Source: Streptomyces xylophagus (GTDB lineage Bacteria > Actinomycetota > Actinomycetes > Streptomycetales > Streptomycetaceae). From it: 64,000 nucleotides of DNA. Both the position numbers and the translations under genes were made by a program. The DNA lies in NCBI RefSeq assembly GCF_000716435.1, contig NZ_JNWO01000011.1:1-64000 (forward strand). Reading direction: 5' to 3'. A model generated the notes under the pieces. The model had not been told where the DNA came from, searched no databases, and saw only the letters and a program-made list of their open reading frames with translations. Position 1 is the first letter of the stretch. Each line of letters starts with the position of its first letter. Positions 6,917 to 15,733 of this stretch are shown here, piece by piece.

Positions 6917-8578
6917 CTACACGCCCAGCCACACCGTCGTGTCCGGTGCCAGCAGTCCCAACTGCCCGTCGCCCGCCGCCGGTTCGCTGCTCAGCAGCAC
7001 CTCCCCCGGCGGCAGGGCGACCGGTACGTCCGACAGGTTGGTGACACAGCGCCAGCCGTCGGAGCGTGCGAAGTGCAGCACACCGGGCGGACTGTCCGCG
7101 GCCCAGGTCAGCGACTCCCCGTCGAGCAGCTTGCGGCGCAGCCGAAGGGCCGTGCGGTAGAGCTCCAGGGTCGAGCCGTCCGTCCCGTCCTGTGCCTCGA
7201 CGGCGTACGACGCGAAACTCGCCGGCTGCGGCAGCCATGCCCCGCCCGCCCCGAAGCCGTACGACGGACCTGTCGACGTCCACGGCAGGGGTACCCGGCA
7301 ACCGTCGCGGCCCTTGTGGGTGTGGCCCTGTTGTTCCCAGACGGGGTCCTGGAGGACCTCGACGGGCAGGTCGGCGACCTCGGGCAGACCGAGTTCCTCG
7401 CCCTGGTAGACGTACGACGAACCGGGCAGCGCCAGCATCAGCAGGGTCGCGGCGCGAGCCCTGCGCAGGCCGGCCGCCGGGTCGACGGGCGGGGTGCGGC
7501 CGTCGGAGAGGAGCCAGGTGTTGGGGTCGGTGCCCGGGGGGAGCATCAGGCGGGAGGCGTGGCGTACGACGTCGTGGTTGGACAGCACCCAGGTCGCTGA
7601 GGCGCCTGCCGCGTGGGCCGTCGCGAGCGAGGCGGTGATCACCTCGTGCAGCTGATCGGCGTCCCAACCAGCCTCCAGGTACTCGAAGTTGAAGGCCTGG
7701 CCGAGTTCGTCGGGGCGGGCGTAGAGGGCGCGCCGGGCGGCCGGTACCCACGCCTCGGCGACCGCCATGCGGGGCGGGGTGTAGGTGTCGAAGACGGTGC
7801 GCCGCCAGTCGCGGTAGATCTCGTGGACCTCGTCGCGGTCGTAGTAGGGGTGGCTGCCGGGCGGGAGGTCGTCGAGGACGGCCTCGGAGTTCGCCGCGAG
7901 GGGGCCGATGTCGCGCAGGGGTTCGCCGAGGTCCTTCACCAGCGCGTGGGCCACGTCGACGCGGAAGCCGTCGACGCCCCGGTCGGACCAGAAGCGGAGC
8001 GTGGTGCGGAAGTCGGCCCGGACCTCCTCGTTGTCCCAGTTCAGGTCGGGCTGTTCGGGCGTGAAGAGGTGCAAGTACCACTGCCCGTCCGGGAGTTGCT
8101 TCCACGCGCTGCCGCCGAACACCGACGGCCAGTCGGTGGGCGGAAGTTGGCCGTCCTCGCCGCGCCCGTCACGGAACACGTACCGGTCGCGGGCAGCGGA
8201 ACCGGGCGGAGCGGCCAGCGCTTCCTGGAACCAACTGTGCAGCCGCGAGGTGTGGTTGGGCACGATGTCGACCATGACCTTCAGGCCCAGCCGGTGGGCC
8301 TCGGCGACCATCGCGTCGAAGTCGTCGAGGGTGCCCAGGCGCGGGTCGACATCGCGGTAGTCGGCGACGTCGTAGCCGCCGTCGGCGAGTTCGGAGGGGT
8401 AGAAGGGGCTGAGCCAGAGGGCGTCGACGCCGAGCGTGGCGAGGTGACCGAGGCGCTGGGTGATGCCCTTGATGTCCCCGAGCCCGTCACCGTCGGCGTC
8501 GGCGAAACTGCGCGGGTAGACCTGGTAGACGACGGCCTGACGCCACCAGTTCGGGTCATGGGAGGACAGGTCGGACAC
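6917..8578 (-). CDS. GH13 alpha-glucosidase (oligo-alpha-glucosidase type)
   Basis: The 553-residue protein is a complete GH13 enzyme. It starts WWRQAVVYQVYPRSFADADG, has VPNHTS near 107, the nucleophile region GVDGFRVDVAHAL (D208), the acid/base MAVAEAWVP (E275) and the third carboxylate LSNHD (D336). DGDGLGDIKGI near 30-40 is the Ca-site loop typical of the oligo-1,6-glucosidase/alpha-glucosidase branch. There is no signal peptide, so it acts in the cytoplasm on imported malto- or isomalto-oligosaccharides. No ABC transporter or LacI regulator is adjacent here. GGAG lies close before the ATG. Its stop is 6 bp from the convergent DUF4142 stop. Confidence 0.93.
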   Translation of the reverse strand: MSDLSSHDPNWWRQAVVYQVYPRSFADADGDGLGDIKGITQRLGHLATLGVDALWLSPFYPSELADGGYDVADYRDVDPRLGTLDDFDAMVAEAHRLGLKVMVDIVPNHTSRLHSWFQEALAAPPGSAARDRYVFRDGRGEDGQLPPTDWPSVFGGSAWKQLPDGQWYLHLFTPEQPDLNWDNEEVRADFRTTLRFWSDRGVDGFRVDVAHALVKDLGEPLRDIGPLAANSEAVLDDLPPGSHPYYDRDEVHEIYRDWRRTVFDTYTPPRMAVAEAWVPAARRALYARPDELGQAFNFEYLEAGWDADQLHEVITASLATAHAAGASATWVLSNHDVVRHASRLMLPPGTDPNTWLLSDGRTPPVDPAAGLRRARAATLLMLALPGSSYVYQGEELGLPEVADLPVEVLQDPVWEQQGHTHKGRDGCRVPLPWTSTGPSYGFGAGGAWLPQPASFASYAVEAQDGTDGSTLELYRTALRLRRKLLDGESLTWAADSPPGVLHFARSDGWRCVTNLSDVPVALPPGEVLLSSEPAAGDGQLGLLAPDTTVWLGV

Positions 8579-8615
8579 GTGGTCTCCTTATGAATTCCCG
8601 CTGCACCAAGGCAAG

Positions 8616-8645
8616 TTGACAGTCATCTTCCGGTAGACCCACGAT
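8616..8645 (+). promoter_or_regulatory. Possible promoter for the LAETG surface protein
   Basis: A TTGACA at 8616-8621 matches the -35 consensus, and CACGAT at 8640-8645 could be a -10 at 18-nt spacing. It faces the surface-protein gene about 110 bp downstream. The -10 is weak, so this is tentative. Confidence 0.3.
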
Positions 8646-8752
8646 GTGCACACGCTGTGGCGCATGTGACCAATGGGCCCGGTGTTCCTTCATTCCCGCG
8701 CTCCCGCGCTGCTCCGCTCCGCCATTCCTTGCACACGCCAGATGGGATCAGT

Positions 8753-9700
8753 ATGTCCATAGCGAGTCGTGTCACCGTGCGCCGCCTGTTGGGGACAGGC
8801 GCCGCCTCCCTCGCCCTCGCCGCAGCCTCCGTCGCCACCGCTTCCGGCGCCTGGGCCACCGGCGGCCACGGCGGCGGCGGTGACGGCTGGGAGTCCGGTG
8901 GCCACTACCGGCCCGGCTCCGGTGCCGGTACGGTCACCGAGACCGAGGGCTGCCAGTTCTCGCTGAACGGCACGGACTACTTCCCCTCCGTCAAGGTCGA
9001 CGACCAGAACCTGAAGCCCACCGACGACGGCAAGGTCCACATCAAGGTCCGCACCGCCGGTGACGCCGCCTCCTGCACCGCCTCGCTCGCCTCGTACATC
9101 GCCCACGGCCCGACGTTCGCCACCTCCGGCGAGCAGATCTTCGTCGACTTCGACACGGTGACCGTGAAGAAGGGCCAGACCGACGCGCTCGACATCGCGG
9201 TGCCGGACGAGGGCTGCTTCGCGCAGATCGACCTCTACCGCGGCGCGGTCAAGTTCGACGGCAACCCCGCCGCCGGCGACGGCTTCGTCCACGGCGACCT
9301 GCCCAAGGGCCCCGACCACACGGTCATCAAGGACAAGCTGATCGCGGCCTGGAACGGCGGCACGAAGGACTGCACGACCACCGAGTCCCAGCCCCCGTCC
9401 CCCTCCGCCCCGGCGTCGGTCCCCCCGTCGGCCCCGGAGTCCACCCCGCCCACCTCCGACTCCTCGACCCCCACCCCGAGCGCCTCCGAATCGACCCCCG
9501 CGTCCTCCAACCCGACCCCGGTCGCCTCCGGTTCGAGCAGCGCCCCGGCGGCACCCTCGCCCAACGGCGGCGGCGACGACCTCGCGGAGACCGGCGGCGG
9601 CAGCAGCAGTGGCGTACTCGTCGGCGGGGCAGCGGTGCTGCTGGCCGGCGGCGCGGCGATCGTGGTGGCCACGCGACGCCGGCGGGCTTCGCACTCGTAG
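8753..9700 (+). CDS. Secreted surface protein with LAETG sortase signal
   Basis: From the ATG at 8753 the product is 315 residues. It has a Sec or Tat-like signal (VTVRRLLGTGAASLALAAASVATA), then a Gly/His-rich start to the mature chain, a globular region (about 60-200) with cysteines that could pair, and a 70-residue Ser/Pro/Thr wall-spanning stretch. The C-terminus is a sorting signal: LAETG, a hydrophobic helix (GVLVGGAAVLLAGGAAIVVA) and a basic tail RRRR. LAXTG is the class E sortase motif used by Streptomyces chaplins and other covalently anchored proteins. No sortase gene is in the window. The globular domain is unfamiliar. Confidence 0.85.
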   Translation: MSIASRVTVRRLLGTGAASLALAAASVATASGAWATGGHGGGGDGWESGGHYRPGSGAGTVTETEGCQFSLNGTDYFPSVKVDDQNLKPTDDGKVHIKVRTAGDAASCTASLASYIAHGPTFATSGEQIFVDFDTVTVKKGQTDALDIAVPDEGCFAQIDLYRGAVKFDGNPAAGDGFVHGDLPKGPDHTVIKDKLIAAWNGGTKDCTTTESQPPSPSAPASVPPSAPESTPPTSDSSTPTPSASESTPASSNPTPVASGSSSAPAAPSPNGGGDDLAETGGGSSSGVLVGGAAVLLAGGAAIVVATRRRRASHS

Positions 9701-9851
9701 CAATACGCAGTGATGCGCAGTAATCAGCAGTAGTTCGCGGCAACTGTTCGGCTGGGCCGGGGTGGTGCAGGACGGGTAGCGCCCGGACAGAAGCACCATC
9801 CAGGTGACGAGCCCGGCGCCCGCGGCTTGCCCGCGGCAGCCGGGCCGGCGC

Positions 9852-9960
9852 TGTACGGCTTCCTCACGGTCGCTTGGGCGCCGGCGAACGAGCCGGTGAT
9901 TCGCGCCCCGTTCACTTTGCAGCTCGGGTTGTAGCGCAGTTCGACAGTGCCGTCCGCACC
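9852..9960 (-). pseudogene. Fragment resembling a DUF2690 exported protein
   Basis: The minus strand reads GTVELRYNPSCKVNGARITG, which resembles the ELRYSPTCxxxWARI core of the small secreted DUF2690 family. Only about 35 residues are recognisable. There is no signal peptide, and the sequence then becomes Pro/Ala-rich noise. I treat it as a remnant. Confidence 0.4.
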
Positions 9961-9967
9961 GGCCGAG

Positions 9968-10130
9968 ACTGAAGCGGCCGTGGACGAGCTGCGTGAGGAG
10001 GCCGATCGCATCCAGGCGGAGTTGACCGTGGCTGAGCTGGAATGGCGGGAGTGGGTGACCGCCTGCAGGCGGGTCGATGCGCTGCCGGCTCCGAGCGGCG
10101 GTGACACCGCCGGCACGGAGAACACCCCGG
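9968..10130 (+). pseudogene. Fragment of a coiled-coil protein common near Streptomyces mobile genes
   Basis: The plus strand reads AAVDELREEADRIQAELTVA then ELEWREWVTACRRVDAL, a heptad-like acidic/basic helix. It resembles the N-terminal coiled coil of small Streptomyces proteins often found beside transposases, with a helix-turn-helix C-terminus that is missing here. No convincing start codon or ribosome site precedes it. The family link is from memory and tentative. Confidence 0.35.
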
Positions 10131-10361
10131 ATTCGCGGGATGCCGACGCGTCGGCGGCGCCTCGCGATGCTGTGAAGCCGAAGTCGCAGGTGCCCGCTCC
10201 TCGCGGCCCGCAGTTTCCGACCGATGGGGCACGATGGTCCTGCCTCGGCCGTGGAGACTCGGTCGGCCTCGATAGGCGGAGGTGCTCGCTACGGGACACT
10301 CCCGCCCGCCCGTCCGGCCCGCGCGATGGTGCTGCGGGCCGGACCGGCGTGGTGGGTGTGG

Positions 10362-12869
10362 TCAGCCGATGGTCGCGATGCCGTCGCTGGTGATGGTGGG
10401 GCGGCCCGAGGTGCCGACCACCACGATCTTCAGGGTGTGCTTGGCGGAGCTGGACCAGGTCTTGGTCCAGATGGCCTGCCGGTACTGCGTGGTGGAGGAC
10501 TTCAGGTCCGCCGTGGTGACCTTGGTGCCGTCGACGTAGATATACGCCTGGCCTGAGGTGGAGGCCCGCGAGACGATCCAGGCCACCGAGCGGCCGGTGA
10601 AGGTCCAGCTGATGGAGGCCCCCTTGGAGGAGGAACTGTAGGAGTAGCCGCCCAGGTAGCTGCTGCTGTACCGGTGCGTCCAGCTGCCGGTGCGGGTGGT
10701 GGACGTCTCCTGGATGATGTGCGGCGTCCGGGAGACGGAGGCGCCGCGGGTGTTGCCGGCGACGTCGTACGCCGTCAGGGCGAACAGGTCCGAGGAGCCG
10801 GGCTTGGCGCTGGTGTTCCAGGAAGTCACGGTCGGGCCGAAGGTGGCCGAGTACGGTGAGGTCGCCAGGATCTTGGTCAGAGCCGCGTTGTCGGCGGCCT
10901 TCCAGGTCACCGTGACCGGGACCGCCGTGGAACTCACGGTGCCGGTGCGCACCGTCACACCGGGAGCGGTCGTGAAGGTGGGTGCGGTGGTGTCGCCGAC
11001 CAGGGTGAGCCCGGAGGACAGCGTCGTCGAGCCTCGGACGTGGGTGGCGCGGACCTGGACGCTGTGGCTGCCTGCGGCGACCGAGACGGAGGCGGAGCGG
11101 GCGGAACCGGAGGTGTGCGCCACGGCCTTTCCGTCGACCAGGACGTCGAACCCGGAGATCACCTGCGACGGCGTGTCGGTCGTCCAGCTCACCGTGGCCG
11201 TGCCCTTGGTGTAGTACGACGCCCCGGACTTGACCGCGCCGCCGGACATCCCGGTGATCGTGACCGTGCCGACCGGACCGGCCGCGTAGGAGCGCACCGT
11301 GCTCAGGGCGTTGTAGAGCTGGTTGCCGGGGCAGTCGGTGGCGTAGCCGTTGCGGTGCCCGGAGATCACGTTGAACTTGTAGCTCGTGCCCTGGGTGAAG
11401 CCGTAACTGTCGGAGGCACCCTCGGTCAGGTTCGCGGTACCGGTGCCCGGGTTCACACCGGTCATGCCGAACTTCCAGGCCGCGATCCGGGCGATGGAGC
11501 CCAGCATCGCCTTGCTCGGCGTGGCCCCGGTGAAGGTGCTGGCCGTGGAGTCACCGCCGCTGAGGTCGGTGTACGTGCCGATGGCTGCCACGCCCATGCT
11601 GTTGGTGTTGAAGCCGTACGTCTGCGCGCCCACGGTCGGCAGTGCCATCCCGCCGAAGCGGCCCTCGAAGATGGTGCCGCACTTGTCGACCAGGAAGTTG
11701 TAACCGACGTCGCGCCAGCCCTGGTTGAGGTGCTCCGCGTAGATGCCCCGCACGATCGCCGGCGAGTCCGAGCAGGAGTAGTTGTTGGTGGTGTCCGTGT
11801 GGTGGACGAACATCACCTTCACGGCCTGCCCGTACAGCGGGTAACCGGACTCCCGGGCGCACTCGTCCGCGCCCCAGCCGGCCCGGGTGACCACGCTCGG
11901 CGGTGCCACCGTCGAGGTCGTCGGGGCCGGTATCGGGTCCGGCGCGCTCTCCGACGCCGACGCGGAGGGGCTGGCCGAGGAGGACGACGTGCAGGACGGG
12001 TACGCCTCCGACATCGTCGGAAGCTGGCTGGGCCAGGAACTCGCCGACGGGCTCGGCGAGTCGGAGACGGTGCCGGAGGCCGCGACGGACGGCAAGGCGG
12101 AGTCCGTGGCCGTCGCGGTGTCCGCGGGGGAAGCGGAGTCCGTCGCGGTCGGGGTGTCCGAAGGGCTGACGCTTGCGGTGGCCGTCGCGGTGTCGCTGCC
12201 CGTCGGTGTGGCGATATCACTGTCCGTCGGCGTGGCGACATCGGTGGCCGTCGGCGTGGCTGTGTCCGTGGCCGTCAGGTCCATGGCGTAGCCCGCCGGG
12301 GCCATGCCGGAGGCCGTCGTCCCGCTGGTGCCGGCGGTGGCCTTGCCCGGGTCGATGAGGTCCACCCGCAGCCCAGCGGGCAGCGCGGCCGTCCGGCGCG
12401 CGCCGCTCGCGCGGACCTGGATGCCGTTCGACGGCCCCGACCACATCGGCGACATTCCGCCGCGCACCCCGGGACGGTTCAGCTCGGAGGGGTCGGGAAG
12501 GTCGTCCGGCTGCTGCATCTTCAGCCACTGGGTCCAGTGGCCGCTCGCGGCGGAACGGGTCCGTACCTCCACCGTGCCTCGCAGGTTCGCGTGTGCACCG
12601 TTCCAGGTGACGCCGACCATGCTGAACGAAGCCGTGGATCTGGCCCCCAGCGTCTTGAGCGACGCGCTCGCCCCGGTCAGCGGCAGCGAGTGCACATGCG
12701 TCTTGATCGGTTCCGCCGCGGCCGTCGCTCCGGGAGCGCCGCCCGGCCCGGCGAGTGCAACGGCCGCCGCGACCGCGCCGCCGCCTGCGACGACCGCCCC
12801 CAGCGCCACCCACGTACGCGTTTTCGGGCGGACTCGACGTCGAGGCCCAACCCTGTGTTCAGTTCTCAT
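10362..12869 (-). CDS. Large exported PGRP-type N-acetylmuramoyl-L-alanine amidase
   Basis: The 835-residue protein has a twin-Arg-containing N-terminus and signal (residues 1-50), an N-terminal domain (55-190), a Ser/Thr/Asp/Pro linker (198-325) made of TATDTATPTATD-like repeats, and then a PGRP/amidase_2 domain from VVTRAGWGADE (326) to about 540. Its zinc ligands are visible: H356 or H357 in MFVHHTD, H505 in ISGHRN and C513 in TDCPGN, with Y390 in the catalytic-Tyr position. The C-terminal 300 residues are beta-sandwich-like (fibronectin or Big type). It should cleave the amide between MurNAc and L-Ala in cell-wall peptidoglycan. AGGGTGGGG precedes the ATG. No partner gene is adjacent. Confidence 0.92.
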   Translation of the reverse strand: MRTEHRVGPRRRVRPKTRTWVALGAVVAGGGAVAAAVALAGPGGAPGATAAAEPIKTHVHSLPLTGASASLKTLGARSTASFSMVGVTWNGAHANLRGTVEVRTRSAASGHWTQWLKMQQPDDLPDPSELNRPGVRGGMSPMWSGPSNGIQVRASGARRTAALPAGLRVDLIDPGKATAGTSGTTASGMAPAGYAMDLTATDTATPTATDVATPTDSDIATPTGSDTATATASVSPSDTPTATDSASPADTATATDSALPSVAASGTVSDSPSPSASSWPSQLPTMSEAYPSCTSSSSASPSASASESAPDPIPAPTTSTVAPPSVVTRAGWGADECARESGYPLYGQAVKVMFVHHTDTTNNYSCSDSPAIVRGIYAEHLNQGWRDVGYNFLVDKCGTIFEGRFGGMALPTVGAQTYGFNTNSMGVAAIGTYTDLSGGDSTASTFTGATPSKAMLGSIARIAAWKFGMTGVNPGTGTANLTEGASDSYGFTQGTSYKFNVISGHRNGYATDCPGNQLYNALSTVRSYAAGPVGTVTITGMSGGAVKSGASYYTKGTATVSWTTDTPSQVISGFDVLVDGKAVAHTSGSARSASVSVAAGSHSVQVRATHVRGSTTLSSGLTLVGDTTAPTFTTAPGVTVRTGTVSSTAVPVTVTWKAADNAALTKILATSPYSATFGPTVTSWNTSAKPGSSDLFALTAYDVAGNTRGASVSRTPHIIQETSTTRTGSWTHRYSSSYLGGYSYSSSSKGASISWTFTGRSVAWIVSRASTSGQAYIYVDGTKVTTADLKSSTTQYRQAIWTKTWSSSAKHTLKIVVVGTSGRPTITSDGIATIG

Positions 12870-13152
12870 GCCCCACCCTGAAGAAACGTGGCATCACAGG
12901 CCACATGCCGAACGTGGGGATACGACGACGCGTTCCACACGGAGCCACGCCCATCCCCCGTCCTGACTGCCATGGTTTGGGCACAGCCGTCACACGGGTG
13001 CCCCTAAACATCAAGCGCCGCCGAAGGCTCAAACGTCACAGGTTCCTGGGGCTCGCGGAACGGTGGCACAGAGCCCGGGCTTTTCGGCTGTCCGCGATGA
13101 TCGTGGCGGGCGTGGTGGGTCACACCATTGCGACGAACGCGCGAGCCACACG
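12870..13152. other. Promoter side of the amidase gene and unassigned DNA
   Basis: The first about 100 bp is the 5' region of the amidase gene. GTGGC and GCCAC (12888-12904) form a small inverted repeat there. Beyond 12960 I see no gene, no terminal repeat and no recognisable fragment. The frames present are short and arginine-rich shadows. Confidence 0.5.
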
Positions 13153-13420
13153 TCAGTCCCGGGAACCTGACAACCGGAACAGATCGTAGGCCCGATCCCA
13201 CGGGCCACAGCGTTCGGGCACGTCCCGCCACGGAGCACCGGTCCGGGTCCGCCACCGTATGCCGTCTGTCAGCTGCCGCCGCGTCCACACCTGCGGCCGA
13301 CCTGGCTTGATACCCCGCGACAGCAACGACTCAAGCCGGTCCCACTGGCCATTCGTCAGATCTCCACGCCCCACGAGTCATGATCACCAACGAACAAGAT
13401 CCACTTTCGCAACAGGCCCT
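13153..13420 (-). mobile_element. Truncated IS5-type insertion sequence, transposase N-terminus only
   Basis: The minus-strand frame (13153-13374, 73 codons) begins MGRGDLTNGQWDRLESLL and continues RRQLTDGIRWRTRTGAPWRD and VPERCGPWDRAYDLFR. This is the N-terminal DUF4096 region of IS5-family transposases, normally about 250-280 residues. It ends after LFR in unrelated sequence (LSGSRD stop), so the catalytic part is lost. The left end AGGGCCTGTTGCGAAAGT on the minus strand near 13420 looks like the terminal repeat seen at ends of such Streptomyces elements. The element is dead. Its end abuts the last codon of the nucleoside hydrolase. Confidence 0.8.
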
Positions 13421-14378
13421 AGCCCTCCACCGTCTCCAGCCACAGCTTCACGTACCGCTCCACATCCACGTCCAACCCCACGTCCACCAGGGCCTGTTCG
13501 CGGGCCCCGCCGTGGATTTCGGACTCGCCGTGCCGAGGGCGGCGGTCGACGATCGTCTGTCCTCGCCCCGGGCCCGGGGCGAGGGAGACCTCGACCGGCA
13601 GGAGGCGGGTGGTGAGGCCGCCCGGGTCGGCGACCGCGCAGACCGCGCCCGCGTCGCCGAGGCCGCCGGTGGGGGTGGGGTCGCCGGAGGCGGCCGGGTC
13701 GCGGTGGGCGAGGAGGTCGCCGGCCAGCTTCAGGCGCGGCTCCGTGCTCTGCCGTAGACGCTGGACGTCGGCGGCCGGGACCTGGACCCGCTCGAAGACA
13801 TCCAACCCGTACATCGTGATCGGCACCCCGGCCGTGAGCAGAATCGCCGCCGCCTCCGGGTCGTGCCACACGTTGAACTCCGCGACCGGCGTGGCGTTTC
13901 CGACCGCCACCGCGCCGCCCATGAACACGATCCGCTCGATGTTGCGGGTGACCTCCGGGTACGTCCGCAGGAGCAGCGCGATGTTCGTCAGCGGCGCGGT
14001 GGGGATCAGGGTCACCGGGCTCGGCGAGGCGCGGATCTCGCGGCGCAGCAGCGTCACCGCGTCCACGTCGACGGGCGTACGGGTGGAGTCCGGCAGCCCC
14101 ATGTCGCCCATGCCGTCCTGCCCGTGGACGTGCGCCGCCGAGCGGGCCGGCTCGATCAGCGGCCGGGCCGCACCGCGCGCGACCGGGATGTCACCGGCAC
14201 CGGCGTGGTCCAGGACGATCAGCGTGTTCCGTACGACCTGGTCGACGTCCGTGTTCCCCGCGACACAGGTGACCGCCCGCAGGTCCAGGCCCGGGTGGCG
14301 GACGGCGAACAGCAGCGCCAGGGCGTCGTCGACCCCCGTGTCGCAGTCGATGATCACGGGGATGGGCTGACCGGTCAC
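13419..14378 (-). CDS. Inosine/uridine-preferring nucleoside hydrolase
   Basis: The 319-residue protein starts with the diagnostic IIDCDTGVDDALALL (D11, D13, D17, D18), the calcium-binding site of nucleoside N-ribohydrolases. It also contains GGAVAVGNATPVAEFNVWHD and GLGDAGAVCAVADP, which supply further ribose- and Ca-contacting residues. It should hydrolyse the N-glycosidic bond of ribonucleosides in salvage or catabolism, in the cytoplasm. The stop codon TAG lies exactly at the junction with the truncated IS5 element, so the natural C-terminus may have been shortened or replaced. The length is still normal for the family (310-320). No transporter neighbours it. Confidence 0.9.
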   Translation of the reverse strand: MTGQPIPVIIDCDTGVDDALALLFAVRHPGLDLRAVTCVAGNTDVDQVVRNTLIVLDHAGAGDIPVARGAARPLIEPARSAAHVHGQDGMGDMGLPDSTRTPVDVDAVTLLRREIRASPSPVTLIPTAPLTNIALLLRTYPEVTRNIERIVFMGGAVAVGNATPVAEFNVWHDPEAAAILLTAGVPITMYGLDVFERVQVPAADVQRLRQSTEPRLKLAGDLLAHRDPAASGDPTPTGGLGDAGAVCAVADPGGLTTRLLPVEVSLAPGPGRGQTIVDRRPRHGESEIHGGAREQALVDVGLDVDVERYVKLWLETVEG

Positions 14379-14421
14379 GGCAGACTCCTCTCACAGGCGG
14401 TTCGGCGGATCAAGGCTGACC

Positions 14422-15657
14422 TTACGCATCCGCCCACAGTTCGGCGCCGCGCGCCTCGACCCGGGCGCCGATGCGGTGCAGGAGTTCGGCGGCAGGCTGC
14501 GGCTCGATCCGGCGACCGTCCCGCAGTCGTACGGCGACCAGGCCCGCGTCGGCCTCCCGTTCACCGATCACCGCCTGGTACGGGACGAGCCGCGCCCCTC
14601 GGACACGGGCACCGAGGCTGCCCTGGTCGGGGGAGGCCAACTCGGCGCGCAGCCGCCGCACTTGGGCCTGGCGGAGAAGCTCGTATGCCGGGGTCTCCTG
14701 CGCCTCCGACACCGGCAGAATCACCAGCTGCACCGGCGCCAGCCACGCCGGGAACGCCCCGCCGTGCTCCTCCACGAGGTGCGCCACCGCCCGCTCCACA
14801 CTCCCGATGACACTGCGGTGCACCATCACCGGCCGGTGTTTCGCGCCGTCGGCGCCGATGTAGTGCAGGTCGAAGCGTTCGGGCTGGTGGAAGTCGATCT
14901 GCACGGTGGAGAGGGTGGCCTCACGGCCGGCCGCGTCCGCGATCTGGACGTCGATCTTCGGGCCGTAGAAGGCGGCTTCGCCCTCGGCGGACTCGTAGGC
15001 GATGCCCGAGCTGTCGAGGACGGCGCGCAGCATCGCGGTCGCCCGCCCCCAAAGGGCCGGATCGGCAACGTACTTGCCGCCCTCGCCCGGCAGGGAGAGC
15101 CGGTAGCGGGAAGCGCGGATGCCGAGGTCGGCGTAGGCGCGGGCGATGAGGGCGAGGGCGGCGCGGGCCTCCTCGACGGCCTGGTCCAGGGTGCAGAAAA
15201 TGTGGGCGTCGTTGAGCTGGATGGCGCGGACGCGGGTCAGTCCACCGAGGACACCGGAGAGCTCGGAGCGGTACATACCGCCCAACTCCGCGATCCGGAG
15301 AGGGAGTTCGCGATAACTGTGGGACCGGGAACGGTAGATGAGGGCGTGATGGGGACAGAGACTGGGCCGTAGCACGACCTCCTCCGCGCCCAGTTTCATC
15401 GGCGGGAACATGTCGTCGCTGTAGTGCGACCAGTGCCCGGAGATCTCGTACAGCTCACGCTTGCCGAGGACGGGCGAGTACACGTGCCGGTAACCGGCCG
15501 CGCGCTCCAACCCCCGTACGTACTCCTCCAGTTCGTGCCGCACGGTCGCGCCGTCGGGCAGCCAGTACGGCAGTCCGGCGCCCATCAGGGGGTCGGTGTC
15601 GAAGAGGCCGAGTTCGCGGCCGAGACGGCGGTGGTCGTGCCGGGGTTTCTCACTCAT
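14422..15657 (-). CDS. thrS: Threonyl-tRNA synthetase paralogue lacking TGS and editing domains
   Basis: The 411-residue protein covers only the class II catalytic core (about 1-300) and the anticodon-binding domain (about 305-400). A full bacterial ThrRS is about 640-660 residues with N-terminal TGS and editing domains, which are missing here. All three zinc ligands that recognise threonine are conserved: C101 (PSLCPHH), H152 (LNDAHIFCT) and H280 (MVHRSVIGS). Motif 2 RSELSGVLGGLTRVRAI is intact, so aminoacylation is expected without post-transfer editing. Such second copies in Streptomyces can be stress- or inhibitor-linked. A threonine leader peptide and hairpin lie upstream. Whether a full-length thrS exists elsewhere cannot be seen. 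Confidence 0.9.
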   Translation of the reverse strand: MSEKPRHDHRRLGRELGLFDTDPLMGAGLPYWLPDGATVRHELEEYVRGLERAAGYRHVYSPVLGKRELYEISGHWSHYSDDMFPPMKLGAEEVVLRPSLCPHHALIYRSRSHSYRELPLRIAELGGMYRSELSGVLGGLTRVRAIQLNDAHIFCTLDQAVEEARAALALIARAYADLGIRASRYRLSLPGEGGKYVADPALWGRATAMLRAVLDSSGIAYESAEGEAAFYGPKIDVQIADAAGREATLSTVQIDFHQPERFDLHYIGADGAKHRPVMVHRSVIGSVERAVAHLVEEHGGAFPAWLAPVQLVILPVSEAQETPAYELLRQAQVRRLRAELASPDQGSLGARVRGARLVPYQAVIGEREADAGLVAVRLRDGRRIEPQPAAELLHRIGARVEARGAELWADA

Positions 15658-15701
15658 GGGTTCCTCGCTTCACTCCTGCGGGGCGAGGAATCCGGCGACG
15701 A

Positions 15702-15719
15702 CAAAGCCCCGGGGCTTCG
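15702..15719 (-). terminator. Attenuator-like hairpin between leader peptide and thrS
   Basis: On the minus strand AAGCCCCGGGGCTT (15704-15717) is a perfect 14-bp palindrome, extendable by a C-G and a G-U pair and followed by TTTG. GC-rich hairpins of this kind are common Streptomyces terminators. It sits 15 nt after the leader-peptide stop codon and 45 nt before thrS, where an attenuator would be. Confidence 0.6.
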
Positions 15720-15733
15720 ACTCGGTTCAGCAG

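Larger units (their letters stand above)
9701..10361. other. Gene-poor stretch made of gene fragments
   Basis: No intact gene is visible over 660 bp. It contains two recognisable fragments in opposite orientation that meet near 9960 (listed separately), followed by about 200 bp of unassigned sequence up to the stop codon of the amidase. Long frames here lack coherent protein character. Confidence 0.6.

Noticed and set aside
13004..13288. Frames around the IS remnant as separate genes
   Set aside because: They are out-of-frame readings of the truncated transposase and flanking DNA with no ribosome site.
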